Of a DNA stretch of 64,000 nt, positions 20,831 to 29,426 are shown piece after piece. The stretch covers positions 1-64,000 of the forward strand of contig NZ_SNXE01000005.1 in NCBI RefSeq assembly GCF_004362405.1. The letters run 5' to 3'. The position numbers were made by a program, and so were the translations under genes. The stretch comes from Roseateles asaccharophilus. Lineage in GTDB: Bacteria; Pseudomonadota; Gammaproteobacteria; Burkholderiales; Burkholderiaceae_C. Position 1 is the first letter of the stretch, and each line of letters begins with the position of its first letter. Under the pieces are notes generated by a model. The model had not been told where the DNA came from. It saw only the letters and a list, made by a program, of their open reading frames with translations, and ran no database searches.

Positions 20831-21666
20831 CGACCAAGACGCCCGTCAGTTTCGAGTTCTTCCCTCCCAACACCCCCGTCGGCGCCGAGAAGCTCAAGAC
20901 CGTGGTGCAGGAGCTGGGCGCCCTGGCCCCGCAGTACTTCAGCGTGACCTATGGCGCCGGTGGCTCCACCCGCGAGAAGACCCTGGCCACGGTGACGGAC
21001 ATCGCCGCCAGCGGCTTCGAGGCCGCGCCTCACCTCTCCTGCGTGGGCGCCACGCGCGAGAACATCGCCGAGATCCTGGCCACCTACCGCGCCCAGAACA
21101 TCCGCCGCATCGTGGCCCTGCGCGGTGACCTGCCCAGCGGCACGGCCACGGCCGGCGAGTTCCGCTACGCGGCCGAGCTGGTGCGCTTCATCCGCGAGAC
21201 CCAGGGGCCGGACTGGAAGATCGAGGTGGCGGCCTATCCCGAGTACCACCCGCAGCAGCGCTACGCCGCCAAGGACCTGCAGCACTTCGCCGACAAGATG
21301 CGCGCCGGTGCCACCGCCGCCATCACCCAGTTCTTCTTCAACCCGGACGCCTACTTCCACTTCGTGGACTCGGCGCGCAAGCTGGGTGTGGACCAGCCCA
21401 TCATCCCGGGCATCATGCCCTTCCACAACTACGCGCGCATCGCCCAGTTCGCGCAGCGCGACGGCATCGAGATCCCGCGCTGGGTGGCGCTCAAGATGGA
21501 AGGCTATATGGACGACACCGCCTCCATCCGCGCCTTCGGTCTGGACGTGATCGCCCAGCTCTGCGAGCGACTGGTCGCCGGTGGCGTGCCGGCCATCCAC
21601 TTCTACACCCTGAACCAGTCCGCACTCACGCTGGAGTTGTGCCGACGCATCGGTCTGCACGCCTGA
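20827..21666 (+). CDS. metF: 5,10-methylenetetrahydrofolate reductase
   Basis: Reduces methylene-THF to 5-methyl-THF, the methyl donor for methionine synthase. The 279-residue TIM-barrel flavoprotein shows the N-terminal SFEFFPPNTP with the catalytic Glu, FSVTYGAGGSTREKT near 40, RRIVALRGDLP near 100, ITQFFFNPDAY near 170 and the C-terminal HFYTLNQS. It overlaps tlyA by 4 bp. With metK and ahcY in this window it covers three steps of the methionine/SAM cycle. Confidence 0.97.
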   Translation: MTTKTPVSFEFFPPNTPVGAEKLKTVVQELGALAPQYFSVTYGAGGSTREKTLATVTDIAASGFEAAPHLSCVGATRENIAEILATYRAQNIRRIVALRGDLPSGTATAGEFRYAAELVRFIRETQGPDWKIEVAAYPEYHPQQRYAAKDLQHFADKMRAGATAAITQFFFNPDAYFHFVDSARKLGVDQPIIPGIMPFHNYARIAQFAQRDGIEIPRWVALKMEGYMDDTASIRAFGLDVIAQLCERLVAGGVPAIHFYTLNQSALTLELCRRIGLHA

Positions 21667-21717
21667 TTTGTTCCAGGTCAAAGCCGCCGATGGCTCGTAG
21701 GCAGGGCCACGGCGACC

Positions 21718-21731
21718 TTGCGTCAGATCAA
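21718..21731 (+). promoter_or_regulatory. FNR/CRP-superfamily-like site upstream of ompW
   Basis: TTGCG-TCAG-ATCAA resembles the FNR consensus TTGAT-N4-ATCAA, with a perfect right half and a 3/5 left half. It lies 70 bp upstream of the ompW start. OmpW in enterobacteria is under oxygen control by FNR/ArcA, which makes the match meaningful, but a single weak half-site could be chance. Confidence 0.35.
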
Positions 21732-21800
21732 GGGTTAACCCCTGGCGCGATCTTCCAATGAGCTCATTCGGGATGTCCCCGCATCAATGGAGTGTTCTCA

Positions 21801-22418
21801 ATGAGCAAGAAGATCCTCGCCTCGGCTCTGGCCGCTGCTGCCCTGGCTACCGTTCCCTTCGCCGCCCAGGCACAGGCAGAAGGCCCCTGGATGGTGCGCG
21901 CTCGCGCCGTCCATCTGGATTCCGCCAACAAGGACTCCACCGGCCTGGGTCTGTCGGTCAATAACAAGACCCTGCCGGAAGTGGACATCAGCTACTTCTT
22001 CACGCCGAATATCGCGGCCGAGCTGATCCTGACCTATCCGCAGAAGCACACCCTGTACTCCAATGGCGCCAAGATCGGCAGCCTGAAGCACCTGCCGCCC
22101 ACGCTGAGCCTGCAGTACCACTTCGCGCCCAACGCCACCTTCCGTCCCTATGTGGGCGCGGGCCTGAACTACACCCGCTTCTCCAGCGTGAACTTTGAGC
22201 CGGCCGTGCAGACGGCTCTGGCCCCCAGCATCAAGAAGAACAGCTACGGCCTGTCCTTCCAGGTGGGCGCCGACATCGAGCTGTCCAAGAACCTGTTCCT
22301 GAACGTGGACATCAAGAAGGCTCAGATCGACACCGACGTCTACTCCAAGGGCAACAAGGCCGGTACCTTCAAGGTCGACCCGCTGCTGGTGGGCGTGGGT
22401 CTGGGCATGCGCTTCTAA
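21801..22418 (+). CDS. ompW: OmpW family outer-membrane protein
   Basis: A 205-residue eight-stranded outer-membrane barrel with a signal peptide (MSKKILASALAAAALATVPFAAQA). Family hallmarks are LPEVDISYFFTPNIAAELILTYPQKH, LPPTLSLQYHF, RPYVGAGLNYT and a C-terminal VGVGLGMRF ending in Phe. OmpW forms a narrow hydrophobic channel. Monocistronic, with its own terminator 40 bp downstream. GGAG precedes the ATG at 21801. Confidence 0.94.
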   Translation: MSKKILASALAAAALATVPFAAQAQAEGPWMVRARAVHLDSANKDSTGLGLSVNNKTLPEVDISYFFTPNIAAELILTYPQKHTLYSNGAKIGSLKHLPPTLSLQYHFAPNATFRPYVGAGLNYTRFSSVNFEPAVQTALAPSIKKNSYGLSFQVGADIELSKNLFLNVDIKKAQIDTDVYSKGNKAGTFKVDPLLVGVGLGMRF

Positions 22419-22458
22419 GCCACGCGGTCTCGGCTGGGCCGAGATCCAGCGACTACAA

Positions 22459-22490
22459 GGGCCTCGCCGGTCAGACCGGCGAGGCCCTTT
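22459..22490. terminator. Rho-independent terminator after ompW
   Basis: A perfect 13-bp GC-rich stem (GGGCCTCGCCGGT with ACCGGCGAGGCCC, CAG loop) followed by TTT. It lies between the convergent ompW and pepQ stops. Confidence 0.92.
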
Positions 22491-22508
22491 CTCTTGTCCG
22501 CCGGGGGC

Positions 22509-23876
22509 TCAGGCCCGGCCGCTCAGCGCGCCGGCAAAGGCATCGCGCGTCAGATTCTCTGGCGCCTCATGGGCGCCGCGGCAGACCACATCGTCCTCGA
22601 TGCGTATGCCGCCAAAGCGCGCCAGATGCTCCACCGCGGCCCAGTCGATGCAGGCCGCGGCCGGCGTGGCGGCCAGCTTCTTCAGCAGGGTGGGAATGAA
22701 GTACAGACCCGGCTCGATGGTCACCACCATGCCCGGCTCCAGGCGCCGGGTCAGGCGCAGAAAGGGATGACCCTCGGGCTTGGCGGCGGGTGCGCCCGAC
22801 TCGTCAGCCATGAAGCCGCCGATATCGTGCACCTGCAGACCCAGCAGATGGCCGATGCCATGCGGGAAGAAGCTGCTGGTCACGCGCTGCGCCAGCAAGG
22901 CCTCCTCGCTCACGCCGCGCGCAATGCCCTGCTCCAGCAGGATGCGCGCCACATGGCGGTGGGTGCTCAGATGAATGTCGCGGTAGTCGGTGCCGGCGCG
23001 CACCTCGTCCACCAGGGCCAGCTGGGCCGACTCCATGGCCGCCAGCAGGGCCGCAAAGCGCGCATCGCCCACGCGCAGCCAAGTGCGGGTGATGTCCGAG
23101 GCATAGCCGTTCACCGAGGCGCCCGCGTCAATCAGCAGGGTGCGCGACTCGGCCGGCGCCTGCGCGTCCTGGTACTGGTAGTGCAGCACCGCGGCATGCT
23201 CGTTGAGCGCCACGATATTGCTGTAGGGCAGGTCGCGGTCGCTGTGGCCGCTGGCCGCCAGATAGGCGCGGTGAATGTCCAGTTCCGAGGCGCCGGCCTC
23301 GAAGGCCGCCTTGGCGGCCAGATGTGCGGGCGCGGCGCGGCGCGAGGCGGCGCGCATCTGCAGCAGCTCGTACTCGCTCTTCACCGCGCGGCGGTAGTGC
23401 AGCAGATTCAGCAGCGCGGGTGGATTGTTGGGCAGCAGGCCGGGCAGGGCGGCATCGGCCTCGCCGATGATGGCCAGTCGGCCCTGGCTGGGCAGATGCT
23501 GCGCGGCCTCCTCGGGCGCGCCGATCAGGACCAGCTCGAAGTGCTCCACCCAGAAGCCTGCCGGGGCGCTGGGCGGCACATGCCAGTAGTCATCGGGCTG
23601 GTAGTAGACCAGGCGCGGCTTGTGGCCCGGCCGCACCAACAGCCAGCTGTGGGGATGCGCGCACAACGGCAGCCAATGCTTGAAATGCGGGTTGGGCTGA
23701 AACAGATAGGGCCTGTCGTCGAGAAAGGCGTATTTCTCGATACCCGAGGCGATCAGCAGGGCCTCATGACCGCAGCGGGCCAGCGCGGCCTCGGCCTGGC
23801 TTTGCAGGGCGGCCAGATGCTGGCGATAGAGCTCACCTTCGGTGGCGGCAGAGGACGGGGCGTGTTGGGTGTTCAT
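22509..23876 (-). CDS. pepQ: Xaa-Pro dipeptidase (PepQ-type M24 metallopeptidase)
   Basis: A 455-residue creatinase-fold peptidase that hydrolyses Xaa-Pro dipeptides in the cytoplasm. The five metal ligands are visible: Asp in LLIDAGASVNGYASD and DITRTW, His in FFPHGIGHLLGLQVHD, Glu in VVTIEPGLY and Glu in GGIRIEDD. The N-terminal domain with SGIEKYAFLDDRPYLFQ and WLLVRPGHKP resembles E. coli PepQ (443 residues) more than the shorter PepP. Convergent with ompW; no obvious operon partner. Confidence 0.92.
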   Translation of the reverse strand: MNTQHAPSSAATEGELYRQHLAALQSQAEAALARCGHEALLIASGIEKYAFLDDRPYLFQPNPHFKHWLPLCAHPHSWLLVRPGHKPRLVYYQPDDYWHVPPSAPAGFWVEHFELVLIGAPEEAAQHLPSQGRLAIIGEADAALPGLLPNNPPALLNLLHYRRAVKSEYELLQMRAASRRAAPAHLAAKAAFEAGASELDIHRAYLAASGHSDRDLPYSNIVALNEHAAVLHYQYQDAQAPAESRTLLIDAGASVNGYASDITRTWLRVGDARFAALLAAMESAQLALVDEVRAGTDYRDIHLSTHRHVARILLEQGIARGVSEEALLAQRVTSSFFPHGIGHLLGLQVHDIGGFMADESGAPAAKPEGHPFLRLTRRLEPGMVVTIEPGLYFIPTLLKKLAATPAAACIDWAAVEHLARFGGIRIEDDVVCRGAHEAPENLTRDAFAGALSGRA

Positions 23877-23927
23877 GGCAGCGCATTCTCGCCCCTGTGC
23901 CGCCCCTGCGCTGCTCCTGTCTCGTGC

Positions 23928-24581
23928 CTAGGGGCCGTTCTGCACATGTCGCAGCAGGGCCAACGCCAGTCCCAGCATGGTCAGGCCGATCAGGGCGTCC
24001 AGCCATTGCCAGGCCCGGGGGCGGGCAAACAGCGGTGCCAGGCGGCGAGCGCCAAAGCCCAGCAGCGTGAACCACAGCAGGCTGGCCAGGCCGGCGCCGG
24101 CGATGAAGACAGGGCGCAAGGCGGCGGGCTGCTGCGCCCCCACACTGCCCACCAGCAGCACGGTGTCCAGGTACACATGGGGGTTCAGCAAGGTGAATGC
24201 GGCCGCCTGCGCCAGGGCCGCGCGAGCGCTCAGGCCGTCGCCACCGCTTGCCGCCTGCAGCTGCGAAGGCCGCCGCGCACGCTGCAGCGCCCGCCAGCCA
24301 TACCAGGCCAGGAAGAGGGCACCGGCCAGCGCGAGCGCGCGCGCCAGCTGACGGTTCTCGCCCAGAGCCTGGGCCATGCCCAGCACCCCGGCCGTGATCA
24401 GCAAGGCGTCCGCCAGTGCACAAAACAGCACCACCGGGCCCACATGCTCGCGGCGCAGGCCCTGGCGCAGCACAAAGGCGTTCTGGGCACCGATGGCCAC
24501 GATCAGGCCGAGGCTGAGCAGCAGCCCCTGGAAGAAGACCGCCAGCGCCGGGTCGGCCGGGACAAGTGAGGTGAGATTCAT
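23928..24581 (-). CDS. LysE/ArgO family amino-acid exporter
   Basis: A 217-residue inner-membrane protein with about six hydrophobic segments. The family signature is GLIVAIGAQNAFVLRQGLRREHV near residues 25-45, and FTLLNPHVYLDTVLLVG near 130 is the typical second motif. Relatives export L-arginine or L-lysine. ArgO-like specificity is plausible from the NPHVYLDT motif but is not proven. The usual divergent LysR regulator (ArgP/LysG) is not adjacent. Confidence 0.9.
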   Translation of the reverse strand: MNLTSLVPADPALAVFFQGLLLSLGLIVAIGAQNAFVLRQGLRREHVGPVVLFCALADALLITAGVLGMAQALGENRQLARALALAGALFLAWYGWRALQRARRPSQLQAASGGDGLSARAALAQAAAFTLLNPHVYLDTVLLVGSVGAQQPAALRPVFIAGAGLASLLWFTLLGFGARRLAPLFARPRAWQWLDALIGLTMLGLALALLRHVQNGP

Positions 24582-24629
24582 GGCCTCAGCGCAGGAGCAA
24601 TAGGCTGGGGCTCGCGCCCCGGCCGGGGC

Positions 24630-25064
24630 TCATTCCACGAGGATGCCGCGATTGCGCAGCGCCATGTGGATCTTTTCGCCAATGGTCTGCTTGGTGAAGG
24701 GCTTGACCACATAGCCGGCCGCACCCAGCTGGGCGGCGCGAACGATGTCCTCCTTGCGGCCCTCGGCCGTGACCAGCAGCACCGGCATCTTGCGCAAGGG
24801 GTCGTTCTCGGGCTTGGCGTGCAGAGCCTCCAGCAGCTGGAAGCCGTTCATCACCGGCATATTGATGTCGCTGAGCACGAAGTGGATGGGCTCGTCCGAG
24901 GCCGCAGCCAGCTCCAGCGCCCGCAGTGCAACTTGGCCATCCTCAGCCTCCGCGATCTTGCGAAAGCCCAGCTCCCGCAGCAGGCCCGAGATGATGCGGC
25001 GCATGGTCGAGAAATCGTCCACCACCAGCAGAGAGAAGTCTTCGCGTTTGACTGTCGTGACCAT
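24630..25064 (-). CDS. Chemotaxis response regulator CheY-like
   Basis: A 144-residue single receiver domain closely resembling CheY: LLVVDDFSTMRRII, phospho-acceptor in HFVLSDINMPVMNG (about residue 67), LLVTAEG and AGYVVKPFT, plus the C-terminal helix. A strong AAGGAG precedes the ATG at 25064. It stands alone, away from any che or flagellar genes in this window. Motility function is therefore inferred from similarity only. It differs from the receiver at 12624. Confidence 0.9.
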   Translation of the reverse strand: MVTTVKREDFSLLVVDDFSTMRRIISGLLRELGFRKIAEAEDGQVALRALELAAASDEPIHFVLSDINMPVMNGFQLLEALHAKPENDPLRKMPVLLVTAEGRKEDIVRAAQLGAAGYVVKPFTKQTIGEKIHMALRNRGILVE

Positions 25065-25215
25065 GCCAACTCCTTGGCGTGAATCGTAGCGCTTGCCGAG
25101 CGCTCTCCAGCACCTGATCAGTGTGCAGGCCGGGTCGCGTTGCAAACACAAAAGCTGTTGAGTTGTCGCGCGACCGGTGGATACCCATGTTGCTGCAAGG
25201 CAATCAACTCTTCTG

Positions 25216-25244
25216 TTGAATTTGCCTACTTAACTGTCTACGAT
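25216..25244 (+). promoter_or_regulatory. Sigma-70-type promoter for the fasciclin genes
   Basis: TTGAAT (25216-25221) and TACGAT (25239-25244) are spaced by exactly 17 bp inside a locally AT-rich stretch upstream of the fasciclin lipoprotein gene. The predicted start near 25251 leaves a leader of about 80 bases. Confidence 0.6.
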
Positions 25245-25332
25245 GAAAACTGTTCAGTCACACGCAAGACTGATCGGTATGTCCGGCCCGTGCGGGTCGG
25301 GCCGTGGTGAACAAACTCAGACGGAGCGAAAC

Positions 25333-26292
25333 ATGTACGACCGGCTCAAGCGTGCTTTTCTCGGAGTGGCGGTGGCAGGCCTTGCCCTGTCCCTGACCGC
25401 CTGTGGCGGCAGCGATGACGAAGACCATCTGCCCGCGACGGTGGTGGAGGTGGCCCAGACCAATGGCTTCAATGCCCTGCTGGCGGCGGCGACCAAGGCC
25501 GGGCTGGGCAGCGCCCTCAGCGACCCCAAGGCCAACCTGACGGTATTCGCGCCCACGGATGCAGCCTTCAACGCCCTGGCCACGCGTTTGGGCTTTGCCG
25601 ACGCCACGGCGATGGTGAACGCCCTGCCGGCCTCGGCCCTGTCCAACATCCTCAGCTACCACGTGCTGGCCACTCGCCGTAGCGCCGCGGACCTGGGCAC
25701 GGCAGGCAGCAGCCTGACCACCCTCTACCAGTTCGACGGCCGCGCAGCCACGCTGGCCCTGAGTACCTCGGGCGGCGTGAACCTGACGGATGCGGTGCTC
25801 ACGGCGGCCAAGGTCAGCCAGGCGGATGTCAACGCCGGCAACGGCGTGGTGCATGTGATCGACAAGGTCCTGGTGCCGCCCGGCGTGCTGAACCTGGTGC
25901 AGATGGCCCAGGCCAACCCCGCCTTCAGCACCCTGGTCGGCGCCGTCAAACAGGCGGGCCTGGAGAGCACGCTGGCGGGCGCCGGGCCGCTGACGGTGTT
26001 CGCGCCCACCAATGAAGCTTTTGCGGCCATCAGCTCGACCGTGGCCGGTCTGAGCACGGCGCAGCTGAGCAAGGTGCTGACCTACCACGTGGTGGCCGGG
26101 CGTGTGCTGTCCAGCGACATCACCCTGGGCGCACCCGTGAACACGGTGGCCGGGCAGAGCTTTGTGGTGCAGGGCTCGCCGCTGCGCATCGTCGACACCA
26201 CCAGCACCGCCGCGCCCATCGCCGCCACCGACGTGCGTGCCAGCAATGGCGTGATCCATGTGCTGGGCAAGGTGCTGATCCCCACCCTCTGA
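25333..26292 (+). CDS. Lipoprotein with two fasciclin (FAS1) domains
   Basis: A 319-residue secreted lipoprotein. The signal peptide ends in the lipobox LTAC (LALSLTACGGS, Cys near residue 24). Two FAS1 domains follow (about 40-180 and 185-318), each with NLTVFAPTDAAF or PLTVFAPTNEAF, a YHV motif (LSYHVLA, LTYHVVAG) and a closing NGVVHVIDKVL or NGVIHVLGKVL. FAS1 domains mediate adhesion in many organisms; the bacterial role is often unclear. GGAG precedes the ATG at 25333. The next gene encodes a single-domain relative 81 bp downstream, probably in the same transcript. Confidence 0.9.
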   Translation: MYDRLKRAFLGVAVAGLALSLTACGGSDDEDHLPATVVEVAQTNGFNALLAAATKAGLGSALSDPKANLTVFAPTDAAFNALATRLGFADATAMVNALPASALSNILSYHVLATRRSAADLGTAGSSLTTLYQFDGRAATLALSTSGGVNLTDAVLTAAKVSQADVNAGNGVVHVIDKVLVPPGVLNLVQMAQANPAFSTLVGAVKQAGLESTLAGAGPLTVFAPTNEAFAAISSTVAGLSTAQLSKVLTYHVVAGRVLSSDITLGAPVNTVAGQSFVVQGSPLRIVDTTSTAAPIAATDVRASNGVIHVLGKVLIPTL

Positions 26293-26373
26293 TCCGTTCA
26301 TTTGTCCCCGCTTCGCCCCGGTCCTGCCGGGGTGGAGATTTCCCCCGCTGACTTGTCTAAAGGAGTTGCAGAC

Positions 26374-26835
26374 ATGCTGTTCAAGAAGTGCTTCGCCGCC
26401 CTGAGCCTGGGCCTGCTGACCCTGGGCGCCGCCCAGGCCAAGGATCTGGTGGACACCGCCGTGGCCGCCGGCCAGTTCAAGACCCTGGCCACCGCCCTGC
26501 AGGCTGCCGGTCTGGTGGAGACGCTCAAGGGCCCGGGCCCCTTCACGGTGTTCGCGCCCACCGATGAAGCCTTTGCCAAGATTCCCAAGGCGCAGCTGGA
26601 CGCCCTGCTCAAGGACAAGGCCAAGCTCACCGCCGTGCTGACCTATCACGTGGTGCCGGGCAAGGTCATGGCCAAGGATGTGAAGCCCGGCGCGGTGCGC
26701 ACCGTGCAGGGGGGTGACATCACGGTCAGCACCCAGGGCGGCGTGAAGGTCAACCAGGCCCAGGTCGTGAAGACCGATATTCAGGCCGACAACGGCGTGA
26801 TCCATGTGATCGATCAGGTCATCATGCCGCGCTGA
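26374..26835 (+). CDS. Secreted single-domain fasciclin (FAS1) protein
   Basis: A 153-residue protein with a Sec signal peptide ([22 protein letters not shown]) and one FAS1 domain ([35 protein letters not shown]). An AAAGGAG lies about 9 bases upstream of the ATG. It lacks a lipobox, so it should be periplasmic or released, unlike the lipidated two-domain neighbour. The pair likely arose by duplication within the family. Confidence 0.92.
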   Translation: MLFKKCFAALSLGLLTLGAAQAKDLVDTAVAAGQFKTLATALQAAGLVETLKGPGPFTVFAPTDEAFAKIPKAQLDALLKDKAKLTAVLTYHVVPGKVMAKDVKPGAVRTVQGGDITVSTQGGVKVNQAQVVKTDIQADNGVIHVIDQVIMPR

Positions 26836-26851
26836 TCCCGGCCGGTCCCAG

Positions 26852-26881
26852 GGGCGCCTCGCACGGTCGAGGCGCCCTTTT
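26852..26881 (+). terminator. Rho-independent terminator after the fasciclin genes
   Basis: GGGCGCCTCG and CGAGGCGCCC form a perfect 10-bp stem around CACGGT, followed by TTTT. Confidence 0.92.
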
Positions 26882-26981
26882 GTACATCCTGTCACGGGGC
26901 CTGCCGTGCCCTGGTCTTGGCTTGCGTCGATAATCGCGCCCCCTTAGCCGCTTCTGGCAGGGATTGAATTACATCGACATC

Positions 26982-27263
26982 ATGAACAAGACCGAACTGA
27001 TCGAACGCATCGCCACCAAGGCCGACATCTCTCGCGCCGCCGCCGGCGTGGCCCTGGACGCCACCCTGGCCAGCCTGTCCGAAGCCCTGGTGGCCGGCGA
27101 CTCGGTGTCCCTGGTGGGCTTCGGCACCTTCAAGGTCGGCGAGCGCGCCGCCCGCACCGGCAAGAACCCCGCCACCGGCGCCGCCCTGGAGATCCCGGCC
27201 TCCAAGAGCGCCCGCTTCACGCCCGGCAAGGCCCTGAAGGACGCGCTGAACGCCAAGGCCTGA
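26982..27263 (+). CDS. HU-family DNA-binding protein
   Basis: A 93-residue histone-like protein: [21 protein letters not shown] at the N-terminus, [25 protein letters not shown] (the beta-arm entry) and a C-terminal [14 protein letters not shown]. It binds and bends DNA as a dimer. Length and motifs are HU rather than IHF. The ATG at 26982 matches the conserved N-terminus even though no Shine-Dalgarno is visible; a TTG six codons upstream is a less likely start. Confidence 0.94.
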   Translation: MNKTELIERIATKADISRAAAGVALDATLASLSEALVAGDSVSLVGFGTFKVGERAARTGKNPATGAALEIPASKSARFTPGKALKDALNAKA

Positions 27264-27308
27264 ACGGCCCGGTGACACCGCCCAGCGGCGCTCGACGGGG
27301 CGCCGCGG

Positions 27309-29354
27309 CTACGGCTTCTGGCCCGCCTTGGCGCGCCAGAACGCGGTATCGAAGAGCTGGGTGGCGCCGCTGCGCTCGTTGACGAGCCAGAACTGGCGCC
27401 CATCCGGGCTCACCCGCACGATTTCCCCCCGGTGGCGGCCCGCCATGACGCGCCGCCCCAAGGCATTGGCCGGAAAGTCCGGCTGCGCCGCCAGCCGCTC
27501 CAGCGGCAGGGCCTCGCGTGCATCCGCCGCCAGGCGCAGGCGCTGCACCAGGGGCGCCAGCAGCGGCTGCTCGGCATCGCGCCGCGAGAGATAGACCAGC
27601 ACCTTGGCCTGGGCCCGGCTCAGCGCCACATTGAGCAGGCGCAGCGCGGCCTCGGTCTGCAGAAAAGGCTGGGCCGCATCGGCCGGGTCAAAGAAGACCA
27701 CCGGCGCCTCGCTGCCCTGGGCGCGGTGCACCGTGCTCACCCGTAGGCCGCCCCCTTCGCCGTCCAGCGCCACGCCGCGCCGGCGCAGGCAGTGGCGGAT
27801 CAGGGCGCGCTGGGCGCGAAACGGCGTCAGCACGATCAGCTCCTCGGCCCGCCAGTCGTCACTCTCCAGGGCCTGGGCCACGGCCTGGGCGATGGCCTCG
27901 GCCGACTCGCGCCGCAGCGGCCCGCGCTCCGTGGCCGACCAGGCGCCCTCGCTGCGCATCCATTGCAGCTGCACATGGGTTTCGGCCCCCACCTCGCCCA
28001 GGGCGCGGCGGCGTGCGGCCAGCCAGTCCGGGCGCTGGGCGCTGTCGCCCGCCACGCGCAGCGTGCCCTCGTAGAAGAGCTCGCTGACCAGCTCGCCAAT
28101 GGGCGCGGCCATGCGCGACTGCTCGTCCAGCAGCACCACCGAGGGCGCGGCCGCGCCCCGCGGCATCTCGCCAAAGGCCGAGCGACCCAGCCAGCGCTGG
28201 GCGCCGCGCTCGCGGCTGCGCAGCACCGGGGCCAGCTGTTGCGGGTCGCCGGCAAACAGCCGGGCCCGCCCCAGCGGCATCAGGACCAGGGCCTGGGCCA
28301 GGCTGAGCTGGCTGGCCTCGTCGAAGACCATCAGATCAAAGGGCGGCTCGTCCGCGCTCTCAGGCCCGGCCAGCTCGCGCAGGCTGCGCAGGGTGAAGCA
28401 GGCACGGCTGGCCGTCATGCTCACCAGGCGGCTGCGCCGCAGCACCTGCAGCGAGGCGGCGCGCAGGGCCTCGCGCAGCTCGGCCACGCGGTCCGCCCAG
28501 GCCTTGAGCGCTGCGGCATCGCGGCCGGCCGGGCGCGCTGCCTCGGCGCGCGAGAGCCGCGCCAGCAGGGCCGCATCGGCGCTGGGGATCAGGTGCTCGC
28601 GCCCGGCATAGGCCGCGGCATTGAAGTGCGTGCCCAGGCGCTGCACCGTGGGGCGCAGGGCCTCGCGCCGGCCTTTTTGCAAGGCCTTGTCCACGGCCAG
28701 CGTGGCCAGGTCCACGGCGGCATTGGTGCTGGAGAGCAGGAGCACGCGCGCCTGGGGCCGGGCCTCCAGATACTCGGCCAGCATCACGCCCAGGGTGGTG
28801 GTCTTGCCCGTGCCCGGCGGGCCCCAGAGAAAGGCGCTGCTGTGGCGCGGCAGGGCCAGGGCGCGGCGCTGGCCCTCGCGCAGCCAGCGAAAGGGCGCGC
28901 CGCTGAGCTGCAGGCCTTCGTCCACCGTCTCGGGCGCGGCCAGATCCGGCAGGCAGTCCCAGGCGCGCGGCGCCCAGCCGGCGTCCCACCATGCCTCGGC
29001 CAGGGGCTTGAGAAAGCGCGGCGGGTACAGACGGATCAGATGACCCGCGCCCGGCGGCGGGGCGCTGGCGTTCTGCAGCAGCAGCTGGTCGGCCTCGGGC
29101 AGCAGGGCCAGCACGCTGGCGGCGCCGCGCTGCGGCGCGCCCCACCAGGCGGAGGCGCCGTCCAGGCTGTCGTCCAGCAGGGCCTGGGCCGCGGCCAGGC
29201 CCGGGGGCTGGCCCTCGGCAAAGATATAGCCGGGCTCCAGGCTGATGCGCCAGAGCGCGCCCTCGGGCTCGCTGTGCAGCACCTTGAAGTCGTAGAACTC
29301 GGGGGTGGCGGCCAGCTCGGCCTCCAGGGCCGCGCGCAGCTCGGCAAGACTCAT
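27309..29354 (-). CDS. DNA2/NAM7-like superfamily 1 helicase
   Basis: A 681-residue AAA/SF1 helicase of the UPF1-like clade. Walker A is LWGPPGTGKTTTLG (about residue 190), Walker B is FDLMVFDEASQLS (about 365), motif III is RLFAGDPQQLAPV, and motifs V/VI are VSTVHRAQGSEAPVVFF and LLNVALSRAQAKVLVYL near the C-terminus. The first 150 residues and last 50 do not resemble a known nuclease. The start at 29354 is preferred to an upstream in-frame Met because the coding pattern begins there. No linked nuclease or defence partner is present, so a housekeeping repair or RNA role is as likely as defence. Confidence 0.85.
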   Translation of the reverse strand: MSLAELRAALEAELAATPEFYDFKVLHSEPEGALWRISLEPGYIFAEGQPPGLAAAQALLDDSLDGASAWWGAPQRGAASVLALLPEADQLLLQNASAPPPGAGHLIRLYPPRFLKPLAEAWWDAGWAPRAWDCLPDLAAPETVDEGLQLSGAPFRWLREGQRRALALPRHSSAFLWGPPGTGKTTTLGVMLAEYLEARPQARVLLLSSTNAAVDLATLAVDKALQKGRREALRPTVQRLGTHFNAAAYAGREHLIPSADAALLARLSRAEAARPAGRDAAALKAWADRVAELREALRAASLQVLRRSRLVSMTASRACFTLRSLRELAGPESADEPPFDLMVFDEASQLSLAQALVLMPLGRARLFAGDPQQLAPVLRSRERGAQRWLGRSAFGEMPRGAAAPSVVLLDEQSRMAAPIGELVSELFYEGTLRVAGDSAQRPDWLAARRRALGEVGAETHVQLQWMRSEGAWSATERGPLRRESAEAIAQAVAQALESDDWRAEELIVLTPFRAQRALIRHCLRRRGVALDGEGGGLRVSTVHRAQGSEAPVVFFDPADAAQPFLQTEAALRLLNVALSRAQAKVLVYLSRRDAEQPLLAPLVQRLRLAADAREALPLERLAAQPDFPANALGRRVMAGRHRGEIVRVSPDGRQFWLVNERSGATQLFDTAFWRAKAGQKP

Positions 29355-29426
29355 GGGGAAGGCGGGCGGCCGGGGCGAAGAGGGCGGCACTATAGCCGCT
29401 CTCACACGCCGCCGCCTGCTGCCAGC

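Noticed and set aside
27309-29354. The SF1 helicase as part of a defence system
   Set aside because: It lacks a nuclease or partner gene nearby, and base composition matches the surroundings. Housekeeping function is equally likely.
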